A stretch of DNA of 64,000 nucleotides from Sindora glabra (Eukaryota; Streptophyta; Magnoliopsida; Fabales; Fabaceae): the NCBI GenBank assembly GCA_020226215.1, contig CM035235.1, positions 41,945,352-42,009,351 on the forward strand, in the 5' to 3' direction. The notes below the pieces were generated by a model. The model was not told the DNA's origin, did no database searches, and worked only from the letters and a program-made list of their open reading frames with translations. This document shows positions 12,800 to 25,606 of the stretch, one piece after another (position 1 is the first letter of the stretch; each line of letters begins with the position of its first letter). The position numbers were made by a program, and so were the translations under genes.

Positions 12800-13320
12800 T
12801 AGATTCCCTGTGCTTGGCATTGTAAAGTCAACTGGATTTTTGTTCAAGCTGCAAATGTTGGACTACGAATTGTTTTAATTGATAGTAAGTTGTCACTATT
12901 ACTAAGACTTTCCTACTTCCGCAGTGTTGAAGTTTCATTTTCAAATAATGGCTTGCCAAACAGATTGAAATCAGACGCACCATTAAGTCTATGCTGGGCA
13001 GCATCTCGATCAAGAATGGATTTAGATGATTTTCCACCTTCAATGTCTTTCAACCCAGACTTGGAGAAAATTTGGCTGCCTTAATTAGTTCTGCATTGAC
13101 ATGATAAGAAGGATCTGGTGGACCTGCTTCGACAACCTTTACTAAATTCGATCTTATAGTTGCAATCCAGAATCCATATGGTCCAATGTGAATCAAAGAG
13201 AGCTGATAGACTATTTGGTAAAATCATTGATTTGATGAACAATTTCTTGTCTTCTCCATTATCATCTACGTCATCTTCATCTTCAAGAGACTCAGCCTTC
13301 ATCATTATGATATGCCACGT
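12800..13320 (-). pseudogene. Fragment of unknown repeated gene-like unit (copy A)
   Basis: From the right, the minus strand reads MMKAESLEDEDDVDD, then GEDKKLFIKSMILPNSLSAL, then frameshifted blocks matching copies D and C. Further left it reads KDIEGGKSSKSILDRDAAQH and LFGKPLFENETSTLRK. The acidic run followed by KKLFIKSMILPN is the best-kept part of the family. Frameshifts and stops break it several times, so it is not functional. The product and cellular role are unknown. The left end, near 12800, may be the ancestral C-terminus or the following untranslated region. Confidence 0.45.
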
Positions 13321-15146
13321 ACAAAAACTATGTCACAATCATATGGTTTTGAAATGTGTTCTGAGTTTGTGATTCCACCCAACCCTTTATAGTAGTGTGT
13401 TGAAAAGTCATACTGTTTTGAAATCAAAAGGCATATTAGTTTATGATGGAGAATCGTGTTGGTTAGCAAATCGAAGATAGTTGATTAAAGATCAAAAGAG
13501 ATATTGATTTTTAACTAAATGACGTGTTGATTTTTATTGTTTTTGTTAATAGTCATGTTGGTTCATAGGGTTTTCTTATCTAAATTTTTCTATCACAAGT
13601 TGCTTAAATTTTGGATACTCCCAAAAATTATTAAACAGTCTCAAACTGCAACAACGATTCATGGTAAATTTAGTATATGCTATAAATGTGTATTTTAAAA
13701 GACAAATTACCGTTGCTAATTATGTCCGAGTGATATCATTTCTCAGTTCCAATTTTGCTCAAAATAATTTACCATTGATCATTCGCTTTTTAGTGGAATC
13801 ATATGGATCACTCTTTTTCATTCTTGGAAATTATTAGGATTTTTAAAATATTTCACAGGGATCTTTATCTTTTTATTAGAGTTACTGATTTAATCATTGA
13901 ATTTTAGAAATAATTTGAGCTCGCCAAAATCACAAATTCCTTTAGGGCTAGCATCAAAATTGGGAGAGTTATGTATTTCTAAGAACATGCATGTATTTAA
14001 GTAATGTTACGAGGGAAATAAATATGGCTGCTATGGCATTGTTACATATGTATATCTAGGGTTTAAAGGAACAAATTTTAAATCCTTCATACCCACCGAA
14101 TTATCATAAGACTTGTATTACAATATCAATATTATTTTAGTTTTCATAAAAGATGGAAATTAAATTTTTTAACACTAACAAATCCATACAGATTTGAAAG
14201 CGATTCATGTGCGCTGTCTAATGTTCTTTCAGTGAAGGAAAAACAAAAATATACTTCCAATTTGGCTCCTAGTTTGACGTTTAGTAACTTTTTAGCTAAT
14301 ATTTTAAAACATGGTCCAAAAAAATTATTACGATATTGTAATATAAATCATGCTCCAATATTTTGAAATGTTACTTCTAATACGAATATAATTAGTGTTA
14401 CTTTAAGCAAGAAAAACGTAATTAATAATCCCTAATATACTTAGCATTTGTCACAATGCTTCCATCAGTGTGATAAAAAAGACCAGAAAGGTCTTTCTTT
14501 TATGTAATGTAGTTTTGATTGAATGGATTTGGGTATGTATAAACTCATTTATTTATAATTATAAAATATAAAGATAATAAAAATTATTTGTCCCATGCTA
14601 AATGTAGAAAGTATGGAAGAAAATAGCTTCCTTTCTTTAAAACAGAAATTTATTTTTTCCCATTACCATAACATCATGCATTAAATAGACCAAACCTACT
14701 TTGTCAAGTAATGATATGAGGCTGACTTATTAGCCTATTTGAAAGCTTAATTGTAATACATAAGTCTTCAAATAAATTGACAAATAAAATGCCTTATTGG
14801 CTAAAAATAAACCAGCAATCAGATTATGCTTATACATATAATTACATTTATTAACATATTTTTGATATTATATATGTATTTTTCTAAATATATATTATAA
14901 ATTGTATTATATTATATTATATGTAGACATGTTAATTGTTAAATAGGCTGACCTAAACACAACATGATAGTTAATGAATCTCAAACACGGACTTCAATCC
15001 ACTTGAGTTTCACCAATTTTATTTTACTTATAAATCTTAATCCGATTGTAATGGTGATGCCATAGCAACAAGAGAGGAAAGATTTAGCCCTTCCCATAAC
15101 ATATGACCCTTTTGAATTCTTGCTATGATTTATGATTTACATAGAT

Positions 15147-15462
15147 GAGGTGTTTAGATATGTTCTTATTTTTTTATTTTTAAGAATTATTTTTAAAAGC
15201 TGTTTTTAAAAATTATTTTTATATTGAAGAAAAATTAAGATTAAAGGATGATTAATATTGTAAATAAGGAAATATTTTATTTAATTATAAAACAGACATC
15301 CAGAACCAAAAAAATAGTTTAAAAAATAACTAAAAGTTATTTTTATTTTATTTTTTTAAATTACAAATTTAGATAACAATTTTTAAAAACAAAAAACAGA
15401 AAATTGTTTTTAAAAATAATTTTCTTTTTTTTGTTTTTAAAAACAAAAAACAAACAGACCCT
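15147..15462. mobile_element. Probable MITE (hAT-like termini)
   Basis: The first duplication copy lacks this 316-bp block: at about 9620-9640 the flanks are adjacent. The right end reads AAACAAACAGACCCT and the left end is an imperfect inverse (GAGGTGTTTAGATATGTTC). Internally it is rich in TTTTTAAAAACAAAAAAC palindromes. 'AGGGTCTGTTTGTTTTT'-type ends are seen in plant hAT-derived MITEs. I could not find a clean 8-bp duplication, so the superfamily is tentative. Confidence 0.55.
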
Positions 15463-15575
15463 ATGCTACTATTTGTTGTGTTTTCTATATTATTTTTTTC
15501 AACAAAAATAAGGAGCTAAGCATACTCACGCCTTTTTAGATTACAATTTGAACACTAGGTTCCTTACAAATATTG

Positions 15576-15865
15576 ATTTTTCTGTTCAAATAGCACGCAG
15601 TATTCATAACTCTTGAAGCAAATACTCGATTCTAAAGTAAGGAAGGCTAAGAACTGCGTGAAAGTTTAGAGATTGCTAGGGTTTTCTGATTAAGAGCTTC
15701 TAATCTTTATTTTTTTAGTTATTTTTCTGTTCAAATAGCATGTAGTATTCAAAACTCTTGAAGCAAATACTGATTCTAAAGTAAGGAGAGCTAAGACTTG
15801 CGTGAATGCTTAGAGATTGCTAGGGTTTTCTGTCTCCGAATTTCGTCAAATGTTAAGAACTTCTA
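15576..15865. repeat. 145-bp direct tandem duplication
   Basis: Two adjacent units (15576-15720 and 15721-15865) both run from 'tttttctgttcaaatagca' through 'cttgaagcaaatac' to 'gattgctagggttttctg'. The first duplication copy (near 9725) has this block only once, so the doubling arose after the segmental duplication. Confidence 0.8.
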
Positions 15866-16026
15866 ATGTTTTAAGTTTTTAGTTACATTGTTAACAGCAA
15901 TGCTATATGTATCGAACATAAAACATGAAATTGAGTTCTAGATGAAAATTCAAGACTATAATTAATTGCATAATGGTTGGAAAATTCATAAAATTCAATT
16001 AGATGGATATAAAAAATTTAAAACTC

Positions 16027-17507
16027 AGTTCTATTAGTGTATATGCCCTAAAACCAATAATATTGGTGATTGTAATTTTGAATCATGTTATTTTAATAAC
16101 AATTCCAATTATTATATTTATATATATTGCCTGCGTAATATATTTAATTATGATAATAACCTTAGAATAATTGTATTCTTAAATGTCCCTAATCATATAT
16201 CATTGTGGATTAGGTTGCTTTGATATGTTAAGACTAGCATGTATGAAGACTTATATGGGATATTAAGTTTACACATGAGTACAAGTTAGAGAACTTGTAT
16301 ACTAGACCGACCCATATTAAGAACACTACATGGATTGTTATATGAGTGTCATGAGTGGTTCTTAGTGATCATTATTAATATGGTCCTTTGACTTGAGATC
16401 ACTAAGGTTCCCTACATGTGAGTTTCATATTTTGATACTATTCTATGTCACTAATGGTTGAGTGAATGCAAAGGTAGATATTGGATATGTCACATGTCAT
16501 GCAGAGGGGTTTGTGTGATCAAGATAGGATTTGTCCCTCCTATATAATAGGAGTAACATCTATGGGCCCCTTGATTAAGTAAAGCTAAGAAAATGCATGG
16601 CCATGCTTAGATAAATTGACATGGGATGTTGATTACATTTGTTTTAGTCAGCTTACTTAGGAATCAAGAAACCTTAAGATTGGGCTATACGGGAATGACA
16701 CGGTCCATGTCTTGTGCTCAATCTAGATGTATAGGACAAAAAGACATAAGTGATGATCACGTGTAAAGGTTTAGTCAAATCACCGACTTTCTCATTGCTT
16801 GGGTAACAATGAAGTGTTGCTAGACACCAATCATTGTTTATGATCATTAATATGATCAATGGTCATTGCCAATTAATGAGAGCCTATAGGGTCATACACT
16901 TAGAGCCTAGTGAATTTGGAATTAATGGACCAAATTGTTTGGGCCTAATATTTGGGAATTCATGTTATAATTACAAGGCCCAATAGTAAGCCTATAATTG
17001 TACATGGAATAAAGCCCAAATAGGTTAGGTTTTTCTATGCACCTATTTAAATAGGCTTGTTGGGTAATAATAGGATCATTATCATTATTCACGCACCCCA
17101 AAAGGCACAGAAAAACCCTAGCACCTCTCCTTGACTAAAACCCCTGAAGAGGCGTAGCTTGCACTACGAGGTGAAAGGAGATCAATTCCAACTGGTGTTT
17201 GTGTGGACATTCATCAGTGATTTACGGGTTCGTGTGGATACCATAGAGGTGCAGTCACATTAAACGCTACACTGGTAATCTGATCTTCTAGTTTCTATTC
17301 CAGTTCATGATTTGGAGAGCAGATTGGATTGGAAAACGGACAAAAGCAGATTGGATTTGCTGTGTAGCGGACAGAAGATTTTTTGCTGAAAGGTATAAAC
17401 CCTAATCCCTAATCTATGGCGTCCTAAATTCGCATGGATCCTTGATGGAAATCTTGCAAAATTTTTATTCCGCTGTGCATGTATAATACACGATTTCCAG
17501 CAAGTTC
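16027..17507 (+). mobile_element. Solo LTR of a copia-type element, 1471 bp, copy 1
   Basis: The LTR spans 16032-17502 between perfect 5-bp duplications AGTTC (16027-16031, 17503-17507). It starts TATTAGTGTATATGCCC, where the first G of the expected TGTTAGTG has become A, and ends ...TTTCCAGCA. It has the same length as the copy at 31960-33430 and differs from it by scattered substitutions. The matching part of the first duplication copy (near 9925) lacks it. No internal domain or second LTR is attached, which fits unequal recombination to a solo LTR. Confidence 0.85.
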
Positions 17508-18750
17508 TGGATTCTATTTTTAGTACAAATAACATTCTTATATTTTTAATTGGTAAAGAAACACAATAATTATGTTCTGACCAAATGAACAACGAATTAG
17601 TGCTTTGTAAAGTATTAAAATAAGATAGCAAGTTGTAATTTATAGTTTTACTCAAATATTGGAATGCAAAAAAGATATAAGAAAAAGGAAATCAAATGAA
17701 TAATCTTTCTTCCTTTATCATTTGGTTCAATATTTTCATGTCTATTCAATCCATCAATGTTTAAGTCCGTCACCAACTTAATTAACCAGGAGAATTTCAT
17801 GTGCGACTAAGACAAATATTTCTATTCCCACTGAATGTAACTAAAATAGGCTTTGCCTTTACTTTATTGCCCTTGAGGGTGTCTGGTTATTTTATATCTA
17901 ACAGACTAACCTGATTAATAAGTTGAAAAGCAAGCCAAAAAAGTTGTTTGATGCGCTAATTTGTTAAATAATTAAAAAAAAGGTTTTTATTTTTATAAAC
18001 TTCGTGATTAACTTGTATACTCTTGCTTATAACTTCTCATTTTTTTATTCAAAATTTGTCAATTTTTTTAGTTGATTGAATGTCCATATTCTAATTATCA
18101 AAACTCTATTTTTATTTTATTTTTTTCCTACGGATGACTTTTAGCAATTTTTCAAAAAAAAAATTAGTTGATTTACATCTTTATAACATTATGTGTATCA
18201 TTTTTCTAATATTATTATAAGGCTTTCACTAGCTGCTCTTTTTCCACACTTCTTGTGAGGATGCTTGTTTTTAGATTATGGTTCGCAACTTAAAAACTAG
18301 CCTCGAAAGCTATTTTATGCATTAGCTTAATAGAAAAATATATGTTTTGATTTAATAGGCAACATTATGTAACTCATGGATTTTAAGATGATAGCTTTCA
18401 AATTTTTCTCAAATTTATCCTTCTTCTTTTTAATAATTTATAACTCATGACCTTAATAAATAATTATATTTTTATAACATATTAAATAATTAAATAAAAA
18501 TATATACTTAAATAAATAAGTGATATCTTAAATTATAATTCTATAAGTTTTAGTTAATTATATTCTTTCCCTAAACCCTAAATAAAAAAATAAATAAGTA
18601 AATAAATAAATGTACGATATCATAAATTATGATTAATTCAATTTTAGTTAATTATATTCTTATCTTGAGCAATAAATATATAAAAAACATACATGTAAAT
18701 AAATATATCATATCATAAAATATAATTAATTATATTTTAAGTAATTATAT
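17508..18750. other. Second duplication copy, noncoding part
   Basis: This aligns in blocks with 9940-10800 of the first copy ('ttatgttctgaccaaatgaac', 'cactagctgctctttttcc'). It is AT-rich and I see no gene. Homology continues on the far side of the 18751-23365 insertion at 23366. Confidence 0.6.
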
Positions 18751-19388
18751 TGCAATACCCATAAAAAACACAAAAGACAAAGACTGACAGAATCAAACCA
18801 TAAGGTGTCTAGGGGTAATTAGTAGAATTTCTTATTATGTTGATAAAAGCATTTATTAGTAATAGTAGATGGAAAATTTATCTTTGAAATTATCTGAAGA
18901 AAATTTGATAGAATTAACGTAAAAGAAACTCAATAATTTTGAGAAAAGTATAATGAATTTTGATAATAAAAATTTTATAAATTTTTTTATAAATAATTAG
19001 GCTAATTTTATAAATTATTCAAAATCAAAGATCGATATATTTTTGGATTAAATTAAGGTTATTATTTAAAAATACCAAACTTAGGAGATTTGGAATCACC
19101 GCCAGAACCTAAAAATGACCACGATTTTTGTATTAAAAAATGAGAAAGACGAGCTAATGGCAATCGGGCAAAAAGATTAACAAGGGAGGATGATTTGGAA
19201 CGAGCTTTGTTGGGAATTTGAATAAGGAATATTCGTGGATTAGAGATAAGATCAAAGGATTATATTCTCAGACATCTTCCTTAATCATCATCTTTATAAG
19301 GAAGTAATGCATTTCTTGGTTTCCAAACAAGAAAGTGATGCCAGCCACCAGAGAGAAATTGTAACTTCACAAACACACTTCATCTCAC

Positions 19389-19397
19389 TATAAATAG
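19389..19397 (+). promoter_or_regulatory. TATA-box candidate inside the 4.6-kb insertion
   Basis: TATAAATAG lies about 640 bases from the insertion's left end. A (GA)9 run at 19445-19462 follows 50 bases later, in the position of a transcribed leader. This suggests plus-strand transcription if the block is an LTR. Confidence 0.4.
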
Positions 19398-19444
19398 TAA
19401 TGTTGGAATTAGACTTCCCTCACACCAACCAAGCATATGGCTAT

Positions 19445-19462
19445 GAGAGAGAGAGAGAGAGA
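19445..19462. repeat. (GA)9 microsatellite
   Basis: An uninterrupted GA dinucleotide run in the putative leader of the 4.6-kb insertion. Confidence 0.9.
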
Positions 19463-22342
19463 AAGAAGTGAAGTGAGAAGATTGAATTCTTGAAGCTTTT
19501 CATCTTTCCCTTCATTTTTAGACAGGGAATGGAAGCTTTTTGAAGAGCATTTTATGAATTGATAAAGTTTTATCTATTGAAGTTTTCTTGGAAGTGGTAG
19601 GACTCCTTAAATTCAAAATAATTCTATTTATCTTAAAATTTTCTAACAACTCTATGGTAACTGTATATCATTTTGGATGATGCATTTTGATTACTAGATA
19701 GAATGATAAGGTTCTACCATTTTCAGAGGGTGAGTAAGAATCCACATTCCTTTTGTTCAGTTTTCTTTTAGGAAAGTTATTATATTTGGTATATATATTG
19801 GTATTGTGATGATATATTGAAATTGTAATTCTTTGATGAAATAATATTAAAGGTTGTTTTCCCAAATAGCAAGAAAAGGTTTTGAAAATCATAATTTTAA
19901 AATGATAATTTGAAGATGGTTATTTGATTTTCTTAAAAATTGAGACACAACAGATGTTTTTAAATGAGTTATTTTGCTCAAAAAAAATTTAGAACGACAT
20001 GAAAACTATCTTTTCTAACTACTATGTAAGTTTAAAATCTTGTTTTCCTAATAGGTTTGAAACAATTTTTTTGAAGGGAAAAAATTAAATTAAAGAAAAT
20101 AGGCTTCTTTAAAAATTTAGCACAAGATTTTAATTAAAAAAATAGTATACATTGTTTTAGACTTTAATATAAGTATTGCATCAAAATTTAATAGTAAGAG
20201 TCTTCTTGGGAACATGTTGGAGGATTCATGGTTTTTCTATTACTTTTTGGTGAAAAATTCAATTTTTTTAGGGAAAAACTTGTTACATTATATTCTAAAT
20301 TATTTATATGATATTAGTATATGTTATATCAAGGTTTTTTATGTAAAAACAACTTGAAAACAAGTTGGGAACCATGATTTGCAGTAGAGAGAAGTAGCAC
20401 AAAAAAAATCTATTTTACAATACTATTTTATCTCTTACAAACTATTCCAATCAATAATCATCTAGGAAATTTTTGTAACTTATTTTTAACATCAAAATGA
20501 ATTTAATATAATATTTAATAACTTCAAAAAAAATGCTGAAATTTTACTAGAAAATTTCTGGAAATTTTGAAGAGAAAATTGGTATTTTCAAATTCAATAT
20601 GTCTCTTTTCAAACTATTTTGATTAACAATTGTTAGGTAACTTTTTTAACTTAATTTTTTATGGAAAAATGAGTTAAAAAATTTTAAATCTTAAAAACAA
20701 TTCTATAAATTTTCAAAAAAATTCTAGATATTTTAGAAGTTCAAAGTGAAGTTTTCAAGATAAACTTGTCTTGTTTCAAAATGTTTACTTGTTTTAAGTA
20801 TAAAAATGGTTGAAAATTTACATTTTATGCCTTGAAATGAGATCTAAAAATTTTTAGAAAATTTTTACAAAGTTTGTATTCTAAATGGAATTTTCAATCT
20901 AAGTATGTCCCCTTTGAATTGTTTTGAAAGTTTGATATAAAAGTAACTTATATAACTTACTTTAAACAAGGAAAAGGTTTAAAAATGAATTTTATTGGCC
21001 ACATTAATGGAGTAGAAATTTTCAGAATTTTTTTATTAAGTTTGCTCTTATAAATGAGTTTTCCAATAATAGTACGCTTCTTAATACTCAGTTGAGGTAT
21101 ATTCTTGAGTAGTTGAAATTTGAGGTGCATATATAATTGAATTTTTGTATTTTTTTTAGAAATAATTTTTCATATTTTTTAAAATAAAATGATACATAGA
21201 ACATAGGATTGATTATGCCTAGGATCAAAAGTTGTGAAACTCTGAAAAATCCAAGTTGTATACTTCACAATTTTGCTAAAAATCATGTGTTATTAGGTAT
21301 TTAATGTTTAACCTTGCTGGCTTTAGCTCTCAAGGATGGTTGGATAGTAAACCCAAAAGTAACTCACTTTAAAATTTTTGATCTTCTTCTTTAGAAAGGT
21401 AATCCCAAGGTTCATTCTCTTGATTAAAAATTAAGGTAGCTAAGTTTAGGTAATTGGTAGCCAAGATTAAATTTTTATCAAGTTAGAACTTAGGGTTTGG
21501 TTTGGGTTTTCTTTATATTGGACTAAATATTAAGAATTTAGTATTTTTCATGTGCTAATCCATGGTTTATTTGACATTTGATGCTTGTAGAATGTCAGAG
21601 AGTGCTACCTACAAGCATCGATTGACCATGAAGAGTAGTAGAGTCAAACCCAAGTGTTTTGGCCATTGTTGTAAGTAGATAATATGTATTCTAACATATT
21701 TATTTAATATTTTTTAACTACTTCTATGATTTCAAACCATTAGTTTCATTAATTATTGAGTTATTATATTTCATCCATATTTTGCTTCTTTATATAGGTC
21801 AAAGCTTTATGTACTTTTAGGACAAGCATTTTGTAAACCTTCCTTTAAGTTGTGGTTATGAAAAATGGTACTAAAATAATAATATGATGATTTAAATGGT
21901 TTATATAAGTTACTATATTAAAAATGAAATGCTTATAGAATGTGTATGTTGAAATATTGAAAGGTTATGATTTGACAATGATGAAATGACTCTAGTTTTA
22001 TGGATATGGACTATTTAATATGTTTGGAACTAAACTTGAAATGAAATGATGATGGCAGGATGGAAAATCATGATATTGTTTATATGGATTTGATATATGT
22101 TTAAACCATACTTTAGTTATTTGAAACTATCTACTAAAAATTTTTCTTATATTGATTATTTTTATGATTTCATAAGCTCATTTTAGGAGAAGACTAATTG
22201 TAAAATTGTAGCTAGCATCAGTGATTACATCAATTTTGGTGCACCTTGGTTCAAAATCCTAGTTAGCAAAGGCATCATTAACCTCTTGTGTTAGTTAACA
22301 CATATGGATTGAAACTTTGTACTCTAATGGGTTATGAATAAT

Positions 22343-22545
22343 TATGTGTTCCATACATCACATTAGGATGATATATGCTAGATTGGTTAGTTTATCCTTG
22401 AGATATGTGCTTTATACATTGCATCAAGATGAAGATGTGATAGGCTGATTAGTTTACCCTTGAATTGGGTGCTCCATCCATTGTATTAAAATAAGATGTG
22501 ATAGGTTGGATAGTATACCCTATGAGCTATGTGCTCAATAGGTTG
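22343..22545. repeat. Diverged tandem repeat, about 61 bp x 3.3
   Basis: Units start near 22343, 22404, 22466 and 22528 and share 'tatgtgctccatacattg', then 'agatgtgataggttgg' and 'tagtttaccctt'. They lie about 0.8 kb from the right end of the 4.6-kb insertion. A comparable short tandem repeat at 62836-62933 sits in the LTR-like DNA at the end of the window. Confidence 0.75.
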
Positions 22546-24989
22546 GAAACCTCTCATTTAATATTTATTTCAACATGATTTTAATGGTTGTGATTTTATT
22601 TTTCATTTAAGTTTGAAATATTCCTCATTAAACTATATTGTTGTGTATTTGATATCCTATAATTGCTTTTATATTGTCTATTTGGAAATTCATTCATTTA
22701 TTTCTTTTTTATTGTGTTTTGAAAATCCAAATACTTCTATTGTAATTTATTGGTTTTTTTTAAACTTTAGATTGATGCATACATTTTCGATGAAAAGCTT
22801 GTATCATAACTTATCCTACTTCTATTGGAGTGCATATTATTTGCTCACTAAGCCAATAACTCACTACTGTGTTTTCTATGTTTTTTCATTGTCCTTCCCA
22901 CTAAAGATAGAGAAGTGCCGTGTAATGGTAAGCTACAAATATTTTCTATGGGAGTAAATGATTTAAAGTTATTGCTTATATTAAAGCATATATTTGAACT
23001 CTTAAATATGGTCAATAACCTATAAGTAGATCTAGCTTTCATTGTGTCACTTAGATTGTAAAAGACTATGTTTATATAAATGTGATTTATCATAGAAATG
23101 TTTAATGATAACAAAATGATGGAAATCCATCATGGGACCAACAAATATACTAATGATGTGAATACAATGTCGATGATGAAAATGTGATGTCCATATGGGA
23201 CCACTAGAAATGTAAATGTTTATATATGATAGGTAAATATGTGATATAGTAGATTATTGATAGTATACGGATTAATCATGTTAGAGAGAAGCTTGCATGA
23301 CCTAATTCATATATAGGTTCTTTTAAGTTATGCACTGGTTATAGCTTCTAGTCAAGGTTGTTGCATATAATTTTTTTTATATAAATGATAATAAAATAAA
23401 AAATTTATAAGTATATAAATATATAAGGTCATAAAATAAAATAATCAAATTTTAGATAATTATGATTTTATTTTAAGCACCTTGATTGCATTAACATAAT
23501 TTAATTTTTAAATAAATATGAATGAATTTAATTTATATATCTATTTATATTAATATATCCTTTTATGTCACTTTACATTTTAGTTAACTAAACAACTAAT
23601 TTTGTGAAATATTTTTTATATAATTAACTAGGTTATCAACTATCAATCATTAGATAATTTATTAACTACCAATTAACTTATTAATTATCAACTACTTTTA
23701 TAAAATGGAGCTTGTATGTTTCTAACATTATAATGGTTTCACTAGTTTCACTTTTTCCACACTTCTTATGCAAATAATTGTTCTTGAAATAATAGAAACA
23801 AAACATTAGCACATGTCTCAAAAATATCACCCAAATATAGCATTCTTATCTAAAATTTAGGCCTAAAGCATTCATATTTGCATTGAACAAAAATGATTTG
23901 AAAATAGAATTGTATGTTCAAACCCTTTTTTGGAATGTCTTAAGTGAAATTTACTTTTGATAAAAATCTTATTGAAACATTCCATCCATTCTCCAACGTC
24001 TTCAGTGATCTCACAAAATGGATGGAATGTATTAATGAGATTCAAATATCATTTATTACGATTAAACATCATTCAAGCTAGATACGTGAAGCATTTCAAA
24101 TCAAAACTCATATATCACCACATTCTTCTTGATTTAGGAAAAACCTATCAAACATAACACATTTTCACTTAAATACTTACTAAGACACAAGTGTTTGGGC
24201 GAATTATATTTAGTTTAATTAGTTAATCACATAATAAATATTATCTTATTGGATCTTACCCTCTCTTCATGTAGTGAATAAATTTGACATATAAAAGAGA
24301 CTTCATAAAAATTAATCTCAAAAAGCTTAGATCTTTCTTAAAAACACCTCTCGAGTTCGATTTCTTTCATAACTTTCAAAAAAATTCAACACATACAAAA
24401 TATGAGTCTTCAGACTCCACGCCATTTGTATTCTTATAATTAGGACGATTGATTAAAAAAATTATTAATTAAGTGCAAAGTACTTTTTACTAAAATTTAA
24501 TCATTTTTAATTAATAAGGTACTAATGCATTAAATTGAAAATATTGTAGTAGCTTAGTATAATATCTAATTGTTAAGAAATAGCTCCAATTGTGTTTCAC
24601 AAGAATATTCAGACAATTTCCATCACTATCTTGTAGTTTGAAATATTTCTCGATCTATTTCTCCTATCTTTTTTGTTTCTGCTTTGTTCCAACATAGAGA
24701 GTTTTGTGTGCAGTACATCAGAGATTTAGACAATGAACCCAAGTGAGTCTTAGTATCTGCATACTTTTTTGTCACGTGTTTCATGTGACATGTAAAATTC
24801 CACTTGCTGAGAAAGAAGGGATAATAACTAAGGAAGTGTATACTATGAAATAATATATTTACATCATAAGTCAACGGAATATCGATAAATACAAGGAAAA
24901 AAAATTGGAGCTGTGAGATTCTGGATTACCACAAGGCCTCAGTGTTTTACACGTCCATTCAATTTTGTTCGCTTCAATTTTCCCCCGTT

Positions 24990-25270
24990 TCCATCCTTCT
25001 AATACTAGGCTCTTAAAAGAAACCTTTAATAAATCAAATCATGAAGTTGGATTTCAGATGCCATATGATCCAATGTCTGATAGTACTGAATCAAAGAGAG
25101 CTAACGAACAATTTGGTACAATCATTGATTTGGTGAACAATTTCTTGTCTTCTCCATTATCATGGATATTATCGTCTTCGTCATCTTCATCTCAACAAGC
25201 CTTGGCCTTCAACATTATGATATGCCAAGCACAAAAACTAACTATGTTGCAGTCAAAGAATTTTGAAATG
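24990..25270 (-). pseudogene. Fragment of unknown repeated gene-like unit (copy B)
   Basis: This matches the conserved block of copies A, C and D. The opposite strand is open for 108 codons (24965-25291) and contains ESKRANEQFG and NNFLSSPLSW. On the minus strand the acidic run is replaced by a longer Asp/Glu-rich stretch, reflecting expansion of a TCTTCGTCATCTTCATCT tract. It is not an intact gene. The copia element at 25607 lies 3' of it on the plus strand. Confidence 0.4.
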
Positions 25271-25606
25271 TATTGTGAGTTTGTGACCTAACTCTTTATA
25301 ATGGTATATTGATTTGAAATCAAGAGATATGTTAGACTATGATAAAGATTCGTTATCAATTAGAAGATGTGTTGGTTTAATATCAAGAGAGATGTTGATT
25401 CTTAACAAAATTGTTAAACATTCTTATATCGTAACTTTGAAAATTTTTTATTGTATTGATTAAGAGTCTTGTTAGTTCATATTATCTTGCGGAAGGATTT
25501 TCATATCTAAATTTTCCTATCACACATATTACTTACAAATCGGAAATTCCTAAAATTAGTAAACAATCTCATACTACAATTTAAAAGACAAATAAATATT
25601 TCTAAT

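Larger units (their letters stand above)
9437..14950. repeat. Tandem segmental duplication, first copy (P + T1 copy A)
   Basis: The start ('taatgaatct ... acttcaatccacttgagtttcacc') is matched at 14951, and successive blocks recur in the same order and orientation after 14951: 'tttagcccttcccataacatatgaccctt', 'tcttgaagcaaatac', 'tgaccaaatgaac', 'cactagttgctctttttcc', 'cacgccatgtgtgttcttat' and the T1 gene-like block. This copy has no large insertion. Its last 3.8 kb (about 11.1-14.95 kb) also aligns with 48.3-52.5 kb. Confidence 0.8.
18751..23365 (+). mobile_element. 4.6-kb TG...CA insertion, probable solo LTR of a long-LTR gypsy family
   Basis: The first duplication copy is continuous where this block sits (about 10797-10830), so it is an insertion. 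It begins TGCAATACCC and ends GGTTGTTGCA, whose complement is TGCAACAACC: short inverted ends close to the TGTAACACCC type common in plant Ty3/gypsy LTRs. The flanks TATAT (18746-18750) and TATAA (23366-23370) differ by one base, as a decayed 5-bp duplication would. There are no protein domains; a TATA motif followed by a GA-rich leader and a block of tandem repeats lies inside. LTRs of 4-5 kb occur in some gypsy lineages. A non-LTR-related large insertion is the alternative. Confidence 0.6.

Noticed and set aside
17305..17655. 116-codon minus-strand open frame
   Set aside because: It spans the end of the 1471-bp solo LTR and its flank, so it crosses an insertion boundary and cannot be an ancestral gene.
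22613..22957. 114-codon plus-strand open frame
   Set aside because: It lies inside the 4.6-kb insertion, has a low-complexity Phe/Tyr/Ser/Leu composition typical of AT-rich chance frames, and shows no motif.
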